Positions 40,959 through 49,490 of a DNA stretch of 64,000 bases are shown here, in pieces (the first letter of the stretch is position 1; each line of letters starts with the position of its first letter). The position numbers and the translations under genes were made by a program. This DNA comes from Pontitalea aquivivens (GTDB lineage: Bacteria; Pseudomonadota; Alphaproteobacteria; Rhodobacterales; Rhodobacteraceae), in contig NZ_JBKFEY010000002.1 in NCBI RefSeq assembly GCF_046507575.1, forward strand, positions 62,001-126,000. Reading direction: 5' to 3'. The notes under the pieces are model-generated. The model saw only the letters and a list, made by a program, of their open reading frames with translations. It did no database searches and had not been told where the DNA came from.

Positions 40959-41069
40959 TTGCTGCGCGCCACGGTTATCAAATGGTTAATGCTGCCATTC
41001 CAGAGTCACGCCATCGCCGTATTTGTTCCCTACGATTCTGGTCATGATCGCTACGACTTGGGGGGCATC

Positions 41070-41423
41070 ATGTGGACGAAGCACCGGATTGTTACGATTG
41101 CCGCGACGCTGGCCCTGGCTGGCGGTATCGGCCATCTGATGCAACATGCCGATGTCATCGGTGAACGGATCGCATATGCGCTGCAGGCCACTGACGCATC
41201 TACAGACGGTGCGACAAACTTGGGCATCCGCAACGTGACCCCGGTGATGGCAACAATTTCCGCGCCCCGGGCGGGTATCGCGCTGAAACCGCTGGCGGCG
41301 GGGTTGCGGCTGCCAGATCTGCCCGTGCGGCGCATTCCCAGGGATCAGGACGTGCCGACCCCGCCCCAGGACGCCCGCGCCGACCTTGCCTGTGGCGGGC
41401 CGCCCTGCGCCAATCGGCGCTGA
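41070..41423 (+). CDS. Small secreted or anchored protein, unknown function
   Basis: A 117-residue protein with an N-terminal hydrophobic segment (HRIVTIAATLALAGGIGHLM) that is a signal peptide or anchor, then an Ala/Pro/Leu-rich stretch (PRAGIALKPLAAGLRLPDLP). It ends with two cysteines in ACGGPPCANRR. GGGGGG precedes the ATG by a few bases. I recall a longer Rhodobacterales exported protein with a similar start near secA, so this may be a short version of it. Converges on radC. Confidence 0.6.
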   Translation: MWTKHRIVTIAATLALAGGIGHLMQHADVIGERIAYALQATDASTDGATNLGIRNVTPVMATISAPRAGIALKPLAAGLRLPDLPVRRIPRDQDVPTPPQDARADLACGGPPCANRR

Positions 41424-41434
41424 AAAAAACGTGG

Positions 41435-42202
41435 TCAAAGGTATCCGCTGCCGCGAAAGCTCAGCTCGCGGTTTTTGCCGATGATCAGATGGTCGTGAAG
41501 AACGATACCAAGAACGGCCGCCGCTTCCTGAATCTGGGCGGTCATGGTGATGTCCGCCTCTGACGGGGTTGGATCGCCTGAGGGGTGATTGTGTGCAAGG
41601 ATCAGCGCCGAGGCGTTCAGTTCCAAGGCGCGCTTGACCACTTCGCGCGGGTAGACCGGCACATGGTCAACGGTGCCGCGCGCCTGTTCCTCATCCGCGA
41701 TCAGAACGTTCTTGCGGTCCAGATACAGAACGCGGAACTGTTCCGTTTCACGATGCGCCATCGCGGTATGGCAGTAATCCAGCAGCGCATCCCAGGATGA
41801 CAAGACCGCCCGGTTCATCACCCGTGCGCGCGCCATGCGATGCGCCGCTGCCTCGACGATCTTAAGTTCCTGTATCACGGCCTCGCCAACGCCCGGAACC
41901 TTTCCCAAGCGCGCGGGTGGGGCGGACAGAACACGGTTGAAATCGCCGAATGTCTGTAAAAGGCGGTGCGCCAACGGTTTTACATCTTGCCGTGGAATGG
42001 CGCGGAACAGGATCAGTTCCAGAAGCTCATAATCGGGCATGGCCACAGCGCCGCCCTGGATGAACCGGCTGCGCAGGCGCTTGCGATGGTCCTGGATGTA
42101 GGATGGCAGGCGGTCCCCCCGCAGCGGCAGAGCGATGGCCTCATCGGTATCGCCGAAAAGCGGAAGGGGGACTTCGTTAAAGGCGTTCGGGTGCTGGCTC
42201 AT
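41435..42202 (-). CDS. radC: RadC-family JAB/MPN-domain protein
   Basis: A 255-residue protein with the N-terminal helix-hairpin-helix region (LSAPPARLGKVPGVGEAVIQ) and the C-terminal JAB metalloprotease-like domain. The metal motif is ILAHNHPSGDPTPSEAD (HxH...D), with VYPREVVKRALELNASALIL before it. The family was named for DNA repair, but its activity is unproven. A single chromosomal copy; starts away from the dnaJ terminator. Confidence 0.94.
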   Translation of the reverse strand: MSQHPNAFNEVPLPLFGDTDEAIALPLRGDRLPSYIQDHRKRLRSRFIQGGAVAMPDYELLELILFRAIPRQDVKPLAHRLLQTFGDFNRVLSAPPARLGKVPGVGEAVIQELKIVEAAAHRMARARVMNRAVLSSWDALLDYCHTAMAHRETEQFRVLYLDRKNVLIADEEQARGTVDHVPVYPREVVKRALELNASALILAHNHPSGDPTPSEADITMTAQIQEAAAVLGIVLHDHLIIGKNRELSFRGSGYL

Positions 42203-42258
42203 GTCGGCAGCTTCGCCGATTCGGCATGAAAAAAGGGTTAACTCGCCACCGGCATGTG

Positions 42259-42280
42259 AAAAGGGCGCCCGCAGGCGCCC
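42259..42280 (-). terminator. Intrinsic terminator of dnaK-dnaJ
   Basis: On the minus strand: GGGCGCC-TGCG-GGCGCCC followed by TTTTC, starting three bases beyond the dnaJ stop. Confidence 0.82.
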
Positions 42281-42282
42281 CG

Positions 42283-43428
42283 TCAGCCTTTCATTCCATC
42301 CCAGAAGGTCTTGACCTTCTTGAAGAATGACGCCCCTTCGGGGTTGTTCTCGGCTTCGATCTTCTCGAATTCGCGCAGCAATTCCTTTTGGCGTGCCGTC
42401 AGGTTAACCGGCGTTTCGACTGCCAGTTCGATCACCATGTCACCAATGCCACCGCCGCGCAGCGCGTGCATGCCTTTGCCACGCAGCCGCATCTGACGCC
42501 CCGACTGGCTGCCAGCCGGAATTTTTACCCGGCTGCGGCCGCCTTCGATCGTTGGCACCTCGACCTCGCCGCCAAGGGCTGCGGCGGTGATCGACACGGG
42601 CACGCGGCAGAACAACGTCACCCCGTCGCGCTGGAAAATCGCGTGGTCGCGCACTTCGATGAAGATGTACAGATCGCCCGACGGCCCCCCGCGCAGACCT
42701 GATTCGCCCTCTCCGGCCAGACGGATGCGGGTGCCGGTTTCCACCCCTGCAGGGATGTTGACGGCAAGCGTCCGTTCTTTCTCGATCCGGCCGGAACCGT
42801 GGCAGGCGCGGCAGGGGTTCTTGACCACCTGGCCTTGGCCGCCGCAGGTCGGACAGGTCCGTTCGACCGTGAAAAACCCGTTCTGCGCACGGACCTTGCC
42901 CATGCCGGAACATGTCGGGCAGGTCACGGGTTCGACCCCGCCTTCGGCCCCGGTGCCGTTGCAGGCGGTGCAACCGGCCGATCCCGGCACGGTGATCTGC
43001 TTTTGCGCGCCGGCAAAAGCCTCTTCCAGCGTGACGCGCATGTTGTAGCGCAGGTCCGATCCGCGGGTGGCGCGCGAACGCCCGGCGCCCTGGCCGCGGC
43101 CCCCCATGAAATCGCCGAACAGATCCTCGAACACATCGGAAAAGGCGCTGGCGAAATCGCCCTGGCCATAACCACCACCGCGCGGACCGCCACCCATGCC
43201 GCCTTCGAACGCGCCGTGACCGAACCGGTCATAGGCTGCCTTCTTGTCGGCATCCTTCAGCACGTCATAGGCTTCGTTCACTTCCTTGAACTGGGCTTCG
43301 GCGTCGGGATTGTCCTTGTTGCGGTCGGGGTGAAGTTCCTTCGCCTTCGTGCGATAGGCCTTCTTGATCTCATCGGCCGAGGCCCCGCGGGCCACGCCCA
43401 GAACCTCGTAGAAATCGCGTTTTGCCAT
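42283..43428 (-). CDS. dnaJ: Chaperone protein DnaJ
   Basis: A 381-residue type I Hsp40. The J-domain has the HPD motif in ELHPDRNKD; a Gly-rich region follows (GGMGGGPRGGGYGQG). Four zinc-finger repeats are CTACNGTG, CPTCSGMG, CPTCGGQG and CRACHGSG, and then the client-binding C-terminal domain. It stimulates DnaK ATPase and delivers substrates. Located 63 bp after dnaK in the standard order. Confidence 0.97.
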   Translation of the reverse strand: MAKRDFYEVLGVARGASADEIKKAYRTKAKELHPDRNKDNPDAEAQFKEVNEAYDVLKDADKKAAYDRFGHGAFEGGMGGGPRGGGYGQGDFASAFSDVFEDLFGDFMGGRGQGAGRSRATRGSDLRYNMRVTLEEAFAGAQKQITVPGSAGCTACNGTGAEGGVEPVTCPTCSGMGKVRAQNGFFTVERTCPTCGGQGQVVKNPCRACHGSGRIEKERTLAVNIPAGVETGTRIRLAGEGESGLRGGPSGDLYIFIEVRDHAIFQRDGVTLFCRVPVSITAAALGGEVEVPTIEGGRSRVKIPAGSQSGRQMRLRGKGMHALRGGGIGDMVIELAVETPVNLTARQKELLREFEKIEAENNPEGASFFKKVKTFWDGMKG

Positions 43429-43455
43429 TCATGCACCCCCTGGGGGAACGTGGAA

Positions 43456-43474
43456 CGGGCCCGATCGGGGCCCG
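43456..43474 (-). other. GC hairpin between dnaK and dnaJ
   Basis: CGGGCCC/GGGCCCG, a 7-bp stem with a 5-base loop, in the 63-bp intergenic gap. It lacks a T-run, so it may be a partial terminator or mRNA processing/stability element that tunes dnaJ below dnaK. Confidence 0.45.
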
Positions 43475-43491
43475 CTCTGCAGTTCCGGCGC

Positions 43492-45399
43492 TTACTTGCG
43501 CTTGTCTTCGCCCATATCCTCGAAGTCGGCATCGACGATGTCATCGTCCACGTCGCGCGGACCGTCTTCATCGGCAGGGCCGGCCTCGGCCTGCTGCGCC
43601 TTATAGATCGCCTCGCCCAGTTTCATCGCGGCATCGGTCAGGTTCTGGATGCCGCCCTTGATCTTGCCGGCATCTTCGGACTTGAGCGTTTCTTCCAGCG
43701 CATTGGCGGCCAGCTCGATCGCCTCAACGGTCGAGCCGTCGACCTTGTCGCCATGTTCTTCCAGCGACTTGCGGGTCGAATGCAGCAGGCTTTCGGCCTG
43801 GTTCTTCGCCTCGACCAGTTCCTTGCGCTTCTTGTCGGCTTCGGCATTGGCCTCGGCGTCGCGGACCATCTTTTCGATTTCGTCATCGGACAGACCGCCC
43901 GAAGCCTGGATCGTGATGTTCTGCGATTTGCCGGTGCCCTTGTCCTTGGCGCTGACCGACACGATGCCGTTGGCGTCGATGTCGAAGGTCACCTCGATCT
44001 GCGGCATGCCGCGCGGCGCGGGCGGAATGTCTTCCAGGTTGAACATGCCCAGCAGCTTGTTGTCGGCCGCCATTTCACGTTCGCCCTGAAACACGCGGAT
44101 CGTCACGGCGTTCTGGTTGTCTTCGGCGGTCGAAAAGATCTGTGACTTCTTCGTCGGGATCGTGGTGTTGCGGTCGATCAGGCGGGTGAACACACCGCCC
44201 AGCGTTTCGATGCCAAGGCTCAGCGGTGTCACGTCCAGCAGCACGACATCCTTCACGTCGCCCTGCAGCACGCCGGCCTGAATGGCGGCGCCCAGTGCCA
44301 CGACCTCATCGGGGTTCACGCCCTTGTGCGGCTCTTTCCCGAAGAAATTGGTCACCTCTTCCACGACCTTGGGCATGCGGGTCATGCCGCCGACCAGAAC
44401 GACCTCATCGATATCGCCCTTGGACAGGCCCGCGTCCTTCAGCGCCGCGGCGCAGGGCTTGAGCGAGGCCTTGATCAGGTCGGCCACCAGGCTTTCCAGC
44501 TTGGCGCGGGTCAGTTTCATGACCATGTGCAGCGGCGTGCCGGATTTCATGTCCATCGAGATGAACGGCTGGTTGATTTCCGTCTGCTGGCTGGACGACA
44601 GTTCGATCTTGGCCTTTTCCGCCGCCTCTTTCAGGCGCTGCAGGGCCATCTTGTCCTTGGTCAGGTCGACGCCATGTTCCTTTTTGAACTCCTCGGCGAG
44701 GTAGTTCACGATGCGCATGTCAAAGTCTTCACCGCCCAGGAACGTGTCGCCGTTGGTCGATTTCACCTCGAACAGGCCATCGTCGATTTCCAGGATGGTG
44801 ATGTCGAAGGTGCCACCGCCAAGGTCATAGACCGCGATGGTTTTGGTTTCCTTCTTGTCCAGGCCATAGGCCAGCGCGGCCGCGGTCGGTTCATTGATGA
44901 TCCGCAGCACTTCAAGGCCGGCAATCTTGCCCGCGTCCTTGGTGGCCTGACGCTGGGCGTCGTTGAAATAGGCGGGAACCGTGATGACCGCCTGGGTCAC
45001 CTCTTCGCCCAGATACGATTCTGCGGTTTCCTTCATCTTCTGAAGGATCACGGCCGAAACCTGCGCGGGGGAATATTTATCGCCGCGAACTTCGACCCAT
45101 GCATCGCCGTTGCCCCCGTCAACGATGTTGTAGGGCACCAACTTGCGGTCCTTTTCAACCTCAGCGTCGGTGACGCGGCGGCCGATCAGGCGCTTGACGG
45201 CAAAGATCGTGTTGGCGGGGTTGGTGACGGCCTGACGCTTGGCGGGCTGGCCCACAAGGCGTTCGCTGTCGGTATAGGCGACGATCGAGGGCGTCGTGCG
45301 CGCCCCTTCGGAATTTTCGATCACACGGGGCTGCGACCCGTCCATGATGGCAACGCAGCTGTTGGTGGTCCCGAGGTCGATCCCGATGACTTTGGCCAT
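43492..45399 (-). CDS. dnaK: Chaperone protein DnaK (Hsp70)
   Basis: A 635-residue Hsp70. IGIDLGTTNSCVAIMDG opens the ATPase domain, with IINEPTAAALAYGLDK and VYDLGGGTFDITILE inside it and VLVGGMTRMPKV late. The substrate domain and a helical lid follow, ending in an acidic tail (DVDDDIVDADFEDMGEDKRK). The ATG at 45399 has AAGAGG upstream. Regulated probably by heat through an RpoH-type promoter about 120-150 bp upstream. Confidence 0.98.
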   Translation of the reverse strand: MAKVIGIDLGTTNSCVAIMDGSQPRVIENSEGARTTPSIVAYTDSERLVGQPAKRQAVTNPANTIFAVKRLIGRRVTDAEVEKDRKLVPYNIVDGGNGDAWVEVRGDKYSPAQVSAVILQKMKETAESYLGEEVTQAVITVPAYFNDAQRQATKDAGKIAGLEVLRIINEPTAAALAYGLDKKETKTIAVYDLGGGTFDITILEIDDGLFEVKSTNGDTFLGGEDFDMRIVNYLAEEFKKEHGVDLTKDKMALQRLKEAAEKAKIELSSSQQTEINQPFISMDMKSGTPLHMVMKLTRAKLESLVADLIKASLKPCAAALKDAGLSKGDIDEVVLVGGMTRMPKVVEEVTNFFGKEPHKGVNPDEVVALGAAIQAGVLQGDVKDVVLLDVTPLSLGIETLGGVFTRLIDRNTTIPTKKSQIFSTAEDNQNAVTIRVFQGEREMAADNKLLGMFNLEDIPPAPRGMPQIEVTFDIDANGIVSVSAKDKGTGKSQNITIQASGGLSDDEIEKMVRDAEANAEADKKRKELVEAKNQAESLLHSTRKSLEEHGDKVDGSTVEAIELAANALEETLKSEDAGKIKGGIQNLTDAAMKLGEAIYKAQQAEAGPADEDGPRDVDDDIVDADFEDMGEDKRK

Positions 45400-45520
45400 G
45401 ATTTGCACCTCTTGTTGCGGCGATGTAGCGGGGTCCGGGTCCGATAAGGCCCCCGGCCCCAATCCCTGGGTTTCACATGTCTGCCGGTTCCCGACCCTGT
45501 CGGAACCCGGCGTCCCGGCG

Positions 45521-45550
45521 TATATAAGGAGGGGTCATGGACCCTGCAAG
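45521..45550 (-). promoter_or_regulatory. Candidate RpoH (heat-shock) promoter of dnaK
   Basis: On the minus strand, CTTGCAG (45550-45544), a 15-bp gap and CTTATATA (45528-45521). This fits the CTTG...TATAT shape of RpoH promoters loosely. The site lies within the 5' region of the divergent alkB gene. Confidence 0.35.
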
Positions 45551-45579
45551 CACCCGCGCCAAAGGAACATCGCAAGAAA

Positions 45580-46215
45580 ATGACGGATTTTCCAGAACCC
45601 GCCGAAACCCGCCCCGATCCGGTCGAAATCCGCGGTTTTCTGCATTTTCCCGGATGGCTTGATCTGCAAGAGCAACGCGCGATGGTGGCGGATCTTCGCG
45701 CGGTGGCGGCCGCGGCGCCGCTGTTTTCGCCGATGACGCCCTATGGCCGCCCCATGAGCGTCCGGATGACCTCGGCGGGGCGCTTTGGCTGGGTCTCGGA
45801 CCGGCGCGGCTATCGCTATAGCGAAACCCATCCCGAAGGGCTGCCCTGGCCCGCGATCCCGCACAGCGTTCTGTCGGTCTGGCGCGCGGTGTCCGGTTCG
45901 GCCCGGATGCCGGAATGCTGTCTTGTGAACTTTTACGACGGCCATGCCCGGATGGGGATGCATCAGGACCGGGATGAGACCGATTTCACGCAGCCGGTCG
46001 TGTCCATTTCACTGGGCGACGACGCGCTGTTCCGGATCGGCAATGAAACCCGGGGCGGGCGGACACAAAGCCTGTGGCTGCGGTCGGGCGATGTGCTGGT
46101 GATGGGCGGGGCCGCGCGGCTGCTTTATCACGGGGTCGACCGCATCGCGCCGGGCAGCTCGCCCCTGTTGCCCGGTGGCGGGCGGATCAACCTGACGCTG
46201 CGGGTGGTGACCTGA
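45580..46215 (+). CDS. alkB: Alkylated DNA repair dioxygenase AlkB
   Basis: A 211-residue Fe(II)/2-oxoglutarate dioxygenase. Iron ligands are H128 and D130 in MHQDRDE and H184 in LLYHGVDR; RINLTLR near 202-208 holds the 2-oxoglutarate Arg pair. NFYDGHARMGMHQD is typical of AlkB. It removes methyl groups from 1-meA and 3-meC by oxidation. AAAGGA lies ahead of the ATG. Divergent from dnaK with 180 bp between starts; converges on the MarR gene. Confidence 0.95.
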   Translation: MTDFPEPAETRPDPVEIRGFLHFPGWLDLQEQRAMVADLRAVAAAAPLFSPMTPYGRPMSVRMTSAGRFGWVSDRRGYRYSETHPEGLPWPAIPHSVLSVWRAVSGSARMPECCLVNFYDGHARMGMHQDRDETDFTQPVVSISLGDDALFRIGNETRGGRTQSLWLRSGDVLVMGGAARLLYHGVDRIAPGSSPLLPGGGRINLTLRVVT

Positions 46216-46220
46216 ATGGG

Positions 46221-46661
46221 CTAGCCGTCTTCCAGCCGGATGCGCAATTCGCGCAGCACGGGCAGGGCGGCACGGACCTTGTCGGGGCCGATGTCGCGCA
46301 CGATGTCCGAGATGACCGGCATGAAAGCGGCCAGCGCCGCATCGCGCGCGGCGCGCCCGGCGGGGCTGATGGCGACGAACTTGCGCCGGGCATCGTCCCA
46401 ATCGGGGCGGATGTGGACATGGCCGGCCCAGACCAGCTTGGACAGCGTGTTCGTCATGGCGCCGCGGGTCACATGGAAGGTCGCGGCAAGCTGGGCGGGG
46501 GTGCGTTCCTCGTTGATGTGGGCCAGATGATTAAGCACCGAGAAATGCGAAATCTCCATCCCCTTCGGCAAAACCCGGCTGATGCGGTTGCGCGCCAGCT
46601 GATCGGCCATGAAGACCTCGGAAAACAGCGTTGCCGCAAGCGGATCGACAGTCTCGGTCAT
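46221..46661 (-). CDS. MarR-family transcriptional regulator
   Basis: A 146-residue winged-helix protein. EISHFSVLNHLAHINEERTP, then AQLAATFHVTRGAMTNTLSKL and the wing (AGHVHIRPDWDDARRKFVAI) are the standard MarR core. The ligand is unknown. It overlaps the nitrilase-family gene stop by four bases (ATGA), so it is in one operon with that gene and probably grxC. Confidence 0.92.
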   Translation of the reverse strand: MTETVDPLAATLFSEVFMADQLARNRISRVLPKGMEISHFSVLNHLAHINEERTPAQLAATFHVTRGAMTNTLSKLVWAGHVHIRPDWDDARRKFVAISPAGRAARDAALAAFMPVISDIVRDIGPDKVRAALPVLRELRIRLEDG

Positions 46662-47488
46662 GGGCCTGTGAAGTCCCGGTCATGGGTGATCGAGGGCACG
46701 CGGCCGCGGGCCTGATCGACGCGCGCCATGTCCAGATCAACCAGGGTGATGCCCGGCGCATCGCCGCCATCTGCCAGGACCTCGCCCCAGGGGGCAACGG
46801 CCAGGCTGTGGCCATGGGTGCGCCGCGCGCGTCCGGCATGGGCGGCATGGGTGCCGCATTGCGCAGGTGCCAGCACGAAGCAGCCGTTTTCAATCGCACG
46901 GGCGCGCAGCAGGCTTTCCCAATGCGCGGCGCCGGTGGTGTTGTTGAAGGCCGCCGGCACCGTCAGGATCTGCGCGCCCGCCTTGGCAAGGCGCCGGTAC
47001 AGATGCGGGAAGCGCAGGTCATAGCAGATGCTAAGCCCGATCGCGGCGAAGGGGGTCTGTGCCAGGACCGCCCGTGCCCCGGGCCGGTAGCCCTCGGATT
47101 CGCGGTAGCGTTCCGTTTCCGACACATCGACGTCAAACATATGAATTTTGTCATAGCGCGCCGCAATCGACCCATCGGGGGCGATCAGGAATGACCGGTT
47201 CGCAAAGCGTCCGTCCGCGTCACCCGATTTCAGGCCCAGCGATCCGATCAGCAGCCAGATCCCCAGTCCCGCCGCCTCGGCCCGCAGGGCGGCAAGTGTC
47301 GGATCGGTGGCTTCGTCATGCAGAACGGCCTTTTGGTGCGCCCGGTCCGACGACAGCAGGTTGGTGCATTCCGGTGTCAGCACGAACCCCGCCCCCTGCG
47401 CCGCGGCCTGGCGGACAAGGCCGGCCGTTACCGGCAGGTTCGCTACCGGATCATCGGAAACCGACAGCTGGATCAGGGCCGCGCGCAT
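46658..47488 (-). CDS. Carbon-nitrogen hydrolase (nitrilase family, Nit1/Nit2-like)
   Basis: A 276-residue enzyme with the Glu-Lys-Cys triad visible: E40 in FVLTPE, K114 in RYDKIHMFDVDVSETERY and C155 in LSICYDLRFP. The sequence around the Lys and Cys resembles the NIT branch, whose members hydrolyse deaminated glutathione or omega-amides. That fits its place between grxC and a regulator, but the substrate is not proven. It is three bases downstream of grxC. Confidence 0.88.
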   Translation of the reverse strand: MRAALIQLSVSDDPVANLPVTAGLVRQAAAQGAGFVLTPECTNLLSSDRAHQKAVLHDEATDPTLAALRAEAAGLGIWLLIGSLGLKSGDADGRFANRSFLIAPDGSIAARYDKIHMFDVDVSETERYRESEGYRPGARAVLAQTPFAAIGLSICYDLRFPHLYRRLAKAGAQILTVPAAFNNTTGAAHWESLLRARAIENGCFVLAPAQCGTHAAHAGRARRTHGHSLAVAPWGEVLADGGDAPGITLVDLDMARVDQARGRVPSITHDRDFTGP

Positions 47489-47491
47489 CGC

Positions 47492-47749
47492 TTAGCCCGC
47501 CAGAAGCTGGTCAAGCTTGCCGGCGTGGTCCAGTGCATGCAGATCGTCGCAGCCCCCCACATGCCGCCCGCCGATGAAAATCTGCGGGACGGTGCGGCGG
47601 CCATTGGCCCGCTGCATCATCGTGGCACGCAGGGCGGGGTCGGCGCCGACGTCGGTTTCCTCAAACGTAACACCTTTTTTTGTCAGCAGCGCCTTGGCGG
47701 CGATGCAATAGGGGCAGGTGCGGGTGGTATAGATCTCGACGCGTTTCAT
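47492..47749 (-). CDS. grxC: Glutaredoxin 3
   Basis: An 85-residue thioredoxin-fold protein with the dithiol active site C12-P-Y-C15 (TTRTCPYCIAAKALL), the cis-Pro in TVPQIFI, and GGRHVGGCDDL for glutathione binding. It reduces disulfides with glutathione. It leads the grxC-nitrilase-MarR unit; comF upstream ends 35 bp before it. Confidence 0.95.
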   Translation of the reverse strand: MKRVEIYTTRTCPYCIAAKALLTKKGVTFEETDVGADPALRATMMQRANGRRTVPQIFIGGRHVGGCDDLHALDHAGKLDQLLAG

Positions 47750-47784
47750 GCAACATCCCTTCCGTCGGCAAAGACTATAGGGAT

Positions 47785-48546
47785 TTAGGCATCCTTCGCA
47801 ACGCGCGCCAGTGAAAGAACGGATACGTCTGCGGCCCCCGCTGCCAGACAGGCCCTGGCGGCGGCGGTGAATGTCGCGCCGGATGTCATCACGTCATCCA
47901 CCAGCAGCACATGCCGCCCTTGCACCAGCTTTGTGCGCCGGGGCGCCACGCGGATCGCACCGTCCAGATTGGCAAAGCGTTCGGCGCGGCTGCGATGATC
48001 CTGGCTTGGGGTGGCGTGGGTGCGTTGCAAAAGATCGGGGCAATGGTCCAGTCCTGCCCGTGCCGCCAGCTTGGCCGAAAGCAAGGCGGACTGATTGTAG
48101 CGCCGTTTCAGCAGGCGCAACCGATGCAGCGGAATCGGCGTGATCAGCATGCCTGGCCGCAGGATCGGTCCGGCCGCCCGATACAGCCAGCCCGCCATCG
48201 GCGGCACAAGGTCAAGCCGGTCGCCATGCTTCAGCGCCAGCACCAGCCGTCGCGCCGTACCGTCATAGGCCAGCGCCGCGCGGCCCCGCCCCCAGGGGCG
48301 GGGAACGCCAAGGCAGTCGTCACAACGGTCATCCTCCGTTCCTTCGCCCGGCAGGGGGGCGCCGCATTGGTCGCAGCACAGGCCCGTCAGAAAGGGCGTC
48401 TCGCGCCAGCAGGGGCCGCACAGGCCGAAATCATCCCCCACCGCCTCGCCGCAGGCGATGCAGCGCGGCGGAAACACCAGATGCAACGCGCGCGTCATCG
48501 CCGCTGGCATCCCGGCCCGAAGCGCCTTAATCTTCGCCCCCATCAT
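47785..48546 (-). CDS. comF: ComF family amidophosphoribosyltransferase-like protein
   Basis: A 253-residue protein. The N-terminal double zinc finger has CIACG...CGPC and CCDQC...CDDC. The C-terminal phosphoribosyltransferase fold has VLLVDDVMTSGATF, the PRPP loop, and RRYNQSALLSAKLA. ComF acts in DNA uptake in some bacteria, though the biochemistry is unclear. The start is uncertain: ATGs at 48546/48543 overlap the divergent methyltransferase start by two bases or less and have AAGGGG upstream; ATGs at 48510 or 48498 would avoid that. Confidence 0.9.
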   Translation of the reverse strand: MMGAKIKALRAGMPAAMTRALHLVFPPRCIACGEAVGDDFGLCGPCWRETPFLTGLCCDQCGAPLPGEGTEDDRCDDCLGVPRPWGRGRAALAYDGTARRLVLALKHGDRLDLVPPMAGWLYRAAGPILRPGMLITPIPLHRLRLLKRRYNQSALLSAKLAARAGLDHCPDLLQRTHATPSQDHRSRAERFANLDGAIRVAPRRTKLVQGRHVLLVDDVMTSGATFTAAARACLAAGAADVSVLSLARVAKDA

Positions 48547-49381
48547 GACCACACCGCCCCTTCTGACCGATCGTTCCGCCCTTGACCGAAACCGCGCCCG
48601 CGCGCGGCGCAGCGGACCTGCGCTGTTCCTGCACGACGACGCCGCCGCCGAGCTTGAGGAAAGGCTGAACGAGGTTAACAGAACGTTTACGGCACCGGCT
48701 GTCGTGACGGCTTTTCCTGATCCGTGGCGCGAAACCCTGCCTGCGGCCCGGATCGTGGCGGATGATGAGGTGCTGGACCTTGCCCCCGGCGCGCATGATC
48801 TTGTGGTGCATGCACTGGCTTTGCATTGGGCCAATGACCCGGTCGGCCAGATCGTGCAGGCCGCGCGGGCCTTGCGCCCTGACGGGTTGTTCATCGCGGT
48901 GATGTTTGGCGGTCAGACGCTGGCGGAACTGCGCGCCGCCCTGGCCGAGGCCGAGGTGGCCGTGACGGGCGGTCTGTCGCCCCGTGTCCTGCCGATGGGC
49001 GAAATCCGCGATCTGGGCGCTTTGTTGCAACGCGCGGGCCTGGCCCTGCCGGTGGCTGACAGCGTGTTGCGCCGTGTCAGCTATGCCGATCCGTTCCGGC
49101 TTATGGCCGATCTGCGTGCCATGGGCGAGGCCAATGCCCTGACCGGCCGGCGCAGAACCCTCACGCCCCGAGCGGTCTTTGCCCAGGCCGCCCGGCGTTA
49201 TGCCGCGGCCTATGCCGAACCCGGTGGCCGCGTTCGCGCCAGCTTTGACATGGTCTGGCTGACCGGGTGGAAGCCGCATGAAAGCCAGCAAAAGCCGCTG
49301 CGTCCCGGATCGGCGGCGGCGCGTCTTGCCGATGCGCTGGGCGCGGCCGAACAATCCGCCGGTGACAAGGCCGGGCAATAA
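48545..49381 (+). CDS. SAM-dependent methyltransferase-like protein (NDUFAF5/BioC-like)
   Basis: A 278-residue protein. It resembles the group of mitochondrial complex I assembly factor NDUFAF5: LLTDRSALDRNRARARR, then DLVVHALALHWANDPVGQIV and RALRPDGLFIAVMFGGQTLA, and ADPFRLMADLRAMGEANAL. The glycine-rich SAM loop is not obvious, so catalytic activity is uncertain; in NDUFAF5 the protein hydroxylates an Arg of complex I. Divergent from comF with essentially no gap, so the start of one is inside the leader of the other. Confidence 0.82.
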   Translation: MTTPPLLTDRSALDRNRARARRSGPALFLHDDAAAELEERLNEVNRTFTAPAVVTAFPDPWRETLPAARIVADDEVLDLAPGAHDLVVHALALHWANDPVGQIVQAARALRPDGLFIAVMFGGQTLAELRAALAEAEVAVTGGLSPRVLPMGEIRDLGALLQRAGLALPVADSVLRRVSYADPFRLMADLRAMGEANALTGRRRTLTPRAVFAQAARRYAAAYAEPGGRVRASFDMVWLTGWKPHESQQKPLRPGSAAARLADALGAAEQSAGDKAGQ

Positions 49382-49490
49382 CGCCGCGGACCGAACCACA
49401 AGGCCGCATTGACGCCCCCGCAAAACGCTATAAGTCGGGCTCAATCCAAAAGCCGATGCCAAAAGCCCAAGACAGCACAGGACGACAGTG

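Noticed and set aside
49405..49430. Promoter for hemH (TTGACG...TATAAG)
   Set aside because: Spacing is only about 14 bp.
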